Positions 60,515 through 64,000 of a stretch of DNA of 64,000 nucleotides are shown here, one piece after another; the first letter of the stretch is position 1; each line of letters opens with the position of its first letter. A program made the translations under genes and the position numbers. A model generated the notes under the pieces. The model saw only the letters and a program-made list of their open reading frames with translations. It did not search any database and was not told the origin of the DNA. The DNA is from Gloeophyllum trabeum ATCC 11539 (Eukaryota; Basidiomycota; Agaricomycetes; Gloeophyllales; Gloeophyllaceae). The DNA is taken from positions 429,041 through 493,040 of the forward strand of contig NW_006920428.1 of assembly GCF_000344685.1 (NCBI RefSeq). Direction: 5' to 3'.

Positions 60515-60892
60515 CTTCCAGGCGCTCACTGCTATCTACTAGTATCTGCCAGGCTCTTCTGTAAGTATTCGAGAGGGCCATTGCTTGGTTGGAAAGCCCT
60601 ACTCGACATGCAGTCAAAGGGCCTTGAACAATCACTTTACGGAAATCCCCTTGCAACTATCCAGGACGGCATGAATCGAATTAACCGTTCTAATGATTGT
60701 ACAAGTAACGGGATACAGACGGTGGGGACTGTAGAGAGGGTATAATGGTACTGGCACATTTATCCTCATAGATGTTGTCATCAGCCACCAAAACCAAAGC
60801 GCGTAGACGAGCGGCGCGCCTCCCTGCGAAATCATCAAGTGAGAAGAGGCATCAACTGACGTCAGGCAGCAACTCACCTCTTTAGCTCCTCC

Positions 60893-61453
60893 TCATAACC
60901 GCATCGGTATCCCCTCGAACTCGATCGCTTGCTTCAACAGCGGAGAGTTCGGCTTACTAAACGCCGTCGCCGCATTATCCCTCCTACTGCACTTGACAGT
61001 CTCCCTGACCCCCCTCGCCCCCACCCACACCATAACCCTCAACGTCGCCACCGCGACAAGCGCCATACCCCCATACACCACCAACCGTCTCCATACATCC
61101 TCCCGGCCGTCTTCCCCTCCTCCCACCTGTTCCCCCGCCTCCCGCCCGCGCAGCAGGCTCGACGCGAGCAGCAGCACGCCCGCGAACAGCGCGGGCGGGA
61201 GGCACAGGTGGAAGACATTCTCCTGCGAGGCGTCCGGGTCGCCCTGCAGCCGCTCGAGCAGCTCGCACACGTCCGCCGCGGGCAGCGCGAGCGCCCGCGC
61301 CCACTCGCGCGCTTCGGAGCCGAGCGCGCTTCTCGTCGGGGTTGTTTTTGCAGGTGTGCTGCGCTTGGCTGGGGTGTCTGCAGATGCCCCGGTGGCAGTG
61401 GAGAGCAGCTCGGAGTGCTCGACGGAGGCGTGGTAGCGGTGGACGAGGACCAT
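60893..61453 (-). CDS. Small predicted membrane protein of the cassette
   Basis: Single ORF of 186 aa on the minus strand. A polar N-terminus (residues 1-40) is followed by a helical segment (EWARALALPAADVCELLERL), a first hydrophobic helix (CLPPALFAGVLLLASSLL), a polar loop, and a second hydrophobic helix (YGGMALVAVATLRVMVWVG). Two transmembrane helices with both ends on one side are likely. The family is not recognised. It lies just upstream of the RAP1-like gene in the same direction; a broken copy has the same position before RAP1 pseudogene 1. A further 3' exon at about 60630-60840 is possible. Confidence 0.65.
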   Translation of the reverse strand: MVLVHRYHASVEHSELLSTATGASADTPAKRSTPAKTTPTRSALGSEAREWARALALPAADVCELLERLQGDPDASQENVFHLCLPPALFAGVLLLASSLLRGREAGEQVGGGEDGREDVWRRLVVYGGMALVAVATLRVMVWVGARGVRETVKCSRRDNAATAFSKPNSPLLKQAIEFEGIPMRL

Positions 61454-61947
61454 CGAAATTATGGGATCTGGACGTTGAGTGGGGGAGCTGGATAAGTGTT
61501 TGTGGCTTCTCTCGGTGCTCTCAGGTTCTTATATGTCATCTTATCCCTCCAGATGGACTCGGGAACAAATACCTCATCCCACCCGGGCCTAAGCCAAATC
61601 ACCCTCCCGCGGCGCGTCCCGTCCGAGACGCAACGCCGCCGCGATCCAGTCCGAGACCTCCCGCCGCGCGTCAGTACCCCGTCCGAACCGCTCTTACCTG
61701 CGCCAGTCCGTGCCCGATAAGCCCATCCCACCTACACAGCCGTAGCTGTATCAATTGATAGTTGACAGTCGAGGCCGCGCTGACCGCCGAGAGCGTGGTA
61801 TTTCGATGTGGACCGAGCGCGAGTAACGATGCGATAAGCTATTCACCTCCGAACACAGGAGTACACTTGACGCGGAGAGGGCATCCAGATCGCCACAGCA
61901 TGGAAGACCCTTCTCTTCCCCTACCTGGTCTGCTAGCCCAAGTAGGA

Positions 61948-62232
61948 CACTGGGTGCAATTCCCATATTGAGCCACTGAGAAAGTGTGAAAGAAACCGGT
62001 CAAAGGTCAAATTTTGTTCATAGTGTTGCCTTGCAAAACATATGAAAGTTCAATGAATAGTGCTGAACAAAGAACATATCCTGTGTCACAATCAGATTTT
62101 TGCACACTCAAAAGTAGTATTATTCTAATTCGGTTCACTGATTGTGCAATGGACAATCATGAAAAAAGTTTGACCTTTGACCCGTTAATTTCACAGTTTT
62201 CTGCATGCTCAATATGGGTGATGTACCCAGTG
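61948..62232 (+). mobile_element. CACTG-ended non-autonomous transposon, copy 2
   Basis: 285 bp, starting CACTGGGTGCAATTCCC and ending GATGTACCCAGTG, flanked by GGA on both sides (61945-61947, 62233-62235). It is the reverse complement of 33149-33433 with only about two differences seen near the end compared. Equal length and near identity point to recent movement. Confidence 0.88.
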
Positions 62233-62314
62233 GGAACGGCACCAGACCGCAGCGAGGAAAATGTACGCTGCACGCATGATCACCTAGGCGCTTCCAATCG
62301 TCGCGGCTGCACAC

Positions 62315-62319
62315 GAAAA
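62315..62319 (-). terminator. RNA polymerase III terminator of the tRNA gene
   Basis: TTTTT on the minus strand, about 20 nt past the tRNA 3' end. Confidence 0.6.
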
Positions 62320-62339
62320 ATTGGATACTATATCCAGAA

Positions 62340-62420
62340 TGGACACTACCGGAATTGAACCGGTCCCCTCTCGCAAACGAGATGCTAAGCGAGCGTGATA
62401 ACCATCTACACCAAGTGCCC
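62340..62420 (-). tRNA. tRNA-Ala (AGC) with a 7-nt intron
   Basis: Minus-strand 81-nt gene. The acceptor stem GGGCACT pairs with AGTGTCC and the discriminator is A. D arm GTG...CAC; anticodon stem CTCGC/GCGAG; T arm ACCGG-TTCAATT-CCGGT, which also holds the B box GGTTCAATTCC. The 14-nt loop TTAGCATCTCGTTT is seven too long, fitting a 7-nt intron after position 37 and anticodon AGC. The fold is convincing; the exact intron borders are inferred from the usual 37/38 position. Confidence 0.85.
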
Positions 62421-62973
62421 TTATGAAGGCATTTGCATTCAAAACAATATAGAGATTATAACACCCGGGATTCAGTGGTCATTGGATCCAGAGCACGAGA
62501 TGAATATCCGAGCACAACCTACATACGCGCCCACCGCACGTCGCGAGACTCGGAGTCCAAATAGTGCTTATCATAGCATAGTATGTATACTGCTCGAATT
62601 ACGCTTTCAGTGCTTCACGCGTCCGTGATTCCTTCAGAAACAGAAGGGCAGGGCCGGCGTGGTGGAGAGGTGATGCAGGTGGGGTCGCATGTGTGAGGAC
62701 CGGTGAGTACCGATGAGCAAGGGACGTACGAGATCGGTATCATATATGCGAGTCCTGTAAACGGCGGCTGCGGAGGGGAGGGGAACGTACCGTGTACAAC
62801 CCCAGGCCGGGAGACGGACGACATGCGGCGTAGGAGATGTGATGTGATGCGCGATGGATTGCTGCCGTAGAATACACGATGGATAAGTATACGTATACGA
62901 GTACACCCCTCTCTCCCATTACCCATTCATTAATCAAGAACATACAATTCCCCCTCTCCTCCCTGCCTTACCC
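62421..62973. other. Intergenic, no gene seen
   Basis: About 550 bp between the tRNA and the 3' end of the next gene; no repeat or ORF worth naming. Confidence 0.5.
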
Positions 62974-63651
62974 TCACTCCCCAACTGCCACGACCCTCGA
63001 CAGCCCGCTCCGCACGTACCCCCGCTGCCTCTCCCCGGGCCACCTCCTCAGCGGGCGCACATGGCAGTGCACGCGGTACATTAGCATGCCCGCGACGAAC
63101 TTGAGGCGCGCGGCGTGCTCCTTCGCGGGGTCCGGCGGGGGGCACGCGAGGCCCGGCGGCTGGTACAGCGGCGAGGGTGAGGGAGCGCTAAAGCTCGGCG
63201 AGGGAAGCGAATGCGAGGGTGGAGACGGAGAGGGGGAGGGGGCGGGGGGTATGGACGGCGCCGGGTGGATGTGGATCTCGATCGGCGCGTCGAGCGTGAC
63301 GTACTCGGTCATCTCGTCCGCGAACGGGTCGAGCGCCGCGTCCATGTCCGCCTTCGCCTTCACCGACGCGGGCGGGGGCGGGGGCGCGCGCCGGGCTTTC
63401 GTGGGCCGGCGGACGACTTTCCACGAGAGCGCTTCCGCCTCGGACTCGGACGGAGAGAAGGGAGATGTGGGGAAGGAGACGGATATGCGCGGGGGCGCGC
63501 TGGTGCTCGAGCGCGGTGGGTGGTTGGGCTTGTGGTGGGGTAGGCCGGATAAGGGGGCGTCCCAGAGGAGCGGCTTGCCGGCGAGGGAGCCGTGGATGGT
63601 GTGGATGGTGTGCCGGGGTGCGGTGATGCTCGCCATTGCTGCCTTCTGCAT
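62974..63651 (-). CDS. Hypothetical Pro/Ser-rich protein
   Basis: Single ORF of 225 aa; the second Met (MASITAPRH, start 63636) may be the true start. A Pro/Ser-rich body surrounds a short acidic segment (DAALDPFADEMTEYVTLD). The C-terminus looks ordered (AARLKFVAGMLMYRVHCH, then VRPLRRWPGERQRGYVR). No family is recognised. A long ORF exists on the opposite strand (62879-63670), a GC-rich mirror of this one; the minus strand was preferred for its protein-like C-terminus. Confidence 0.5.
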   Translation of the reverse strand: MQKAAMASITAPRHTIHTIHGSLAGKPLLWDAPLSGLPHHKPNHPPRSSTSAPPRISVSFPTSPFSPSESEAEALSWKVVRRPTKARRAPPPPPASVKAKADMDAALDPFADEMTEYVTLDAPIEIHIHPAPSIPPAPSPSPSPPSHSLPSPSFSAPSPSPLYQPPGLACPPPDPAKEHAARLKFVAGMLMYRVHCHVRPLRRWPGERQRGYVRSGLSRVVAVGE

Positions 63652-64000
63652 TCTGGTTCTCGGTCGCTAGTTGCTGATGGTGATTGCACGAGCGCGAGTG
63701 CTGTATATGCCCCTATCAAAGTCTCGAGTCTCCCGTCGACAGTGGCTCTCACAGGTTCAAGTTGGCGGTGAAGTTCAAGTCGACGACAGCGGGCGACGGT
63801 ATAAAACGGACGGGCGTGTGGCAAGCGAAGGGGGAACAATGGCAGCTGGATGATGTGAAGAGGTCTGGAGCCACCGCGGCCGGGCCCTTGACGGGAGAGG
63901 ATCGGGCCGCCGGCTGGGCCTGATGCGGAATGACACCGAGCGTGGCGGTGTCAAGGGGACAGCCACAACGCAGATGGACAAGGACAAGGCATGCCCTTTG
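63652..64000. other. Right edge, divergent promoter sequence
   Basis: About 350 bp. TATAAAA at 63800-63806 on the plus strand may belong to a gene starting beyond the window. No gene assigned. Confidence 0.45.

Larger units (their letters stand above)
60375..60892. other. Promoter of the RAP1-like gene and downstream flank of the membrane-protein gene
   Basis: Contains CACGTG (60461-60466) and a telomere-repeat box (60504-60514). It also includes the conserved segment 60630-60880, where an open reading frame containing GAPLVYALWFWWLMTTSMRI recurs as fragments at 19050 and 30000. It could be a further exon of the membrane-protein gene, but no splice from 60893 was found that keeps the frame. 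Confidence 0.55.
61454..62339. other. Intergenic with a CACTG-ended transposon
   Basis: About 490 bp of promoter-type sequence, then the 285 bp element at 61948-62232, then the 3' flank of the tRNA gene. No protein gene. Confidence 0.55.

Noticed and set aside
62879..63670. 263-aa plus-strand ORF
   Set aside because: GC-rich mirror of the 225-aa minus-strand ORF; the Gly/Glu-rich product looks less like a protein.

Overview
This window reads as nuclear DNA of a filamentous basidiomycete, probably an Agaricomycete. Genes are packed with 47-80 nt introns carrying GT(A/G)NG donors and CAG/TAG acceptors. Fungal-only families are present: FunK1 kinases with HRDISAGN and DWD motifs, and F-box/leucine-rich proteins. 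Assignment to an order is inference only. One 332-base run of N lies at 26999-27330.

Layout. (1) 1-8.75 kb is an ordinary single-copy region: the 3' end of a Lys-rich protein gene, a BTB/POZ gene, an AGC-like Ser/Thr kinase and a CM1-domain spindle-pole/microtubule-organiser coiled-coil protein. (2) 9.2-39.6 kb is a repeat-rich accessory region made of copies of one gene cassette. In order the cassette is: small membrane protein, RAP1-like telomere protein (BRCT plus Myb), FunK1 kinase, F-box protein. Most copies are damaged. Two RAP1 copies are pseudogenes, one with a clean internal inversion. One F-box gene is split by a 1.4 kb insertion and then broken by a stop and a deletion. One FunK1 gene has lost its C-terminus to a small transposon, and another has an eroded N-terminus. 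(3) 40.4-53.4 kb is a single-copy island: a hypothetical protein, the spliceosomal kinase Prp4, a 15-exon cyclase-family enzyme, an MFS transporter and shugoshin. (4) 53.9-61.5 kb is the cassette again, inverted and apparently intact for FunK1, RAP1 and the membrane protein. (5) 61.5-64 kb holds a small transposon, a tRNA-Ala with a 7-nt intron and one hypothetical gene.

Mobile and structural DNA. There are three copies of a roughly 200 bp terminal-inverted-repeat element, each flanked by a matching 2-bp duplication (TG, TC, CA). Two near-identical 285 bp CACTG-ended elements have 3-bp duplications, and related empty sites are visible elsewhere in the window. A nested inverted repeat of about 0.8 kb surrounds one of the small elements. 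All three RAP1 promoters share a telomere-like TAACCCTAACC box and a CACGTG box.

Most notable: a shelterin-type RAP1 gene has been co-amplified with a fungal kinase and an F-box gene, and the RAP1 promoters carry telomere-repeat motifs. All gene models were spliced by eye using intron consensus, reading phase and paralogue alignment; no search or expression data were available.
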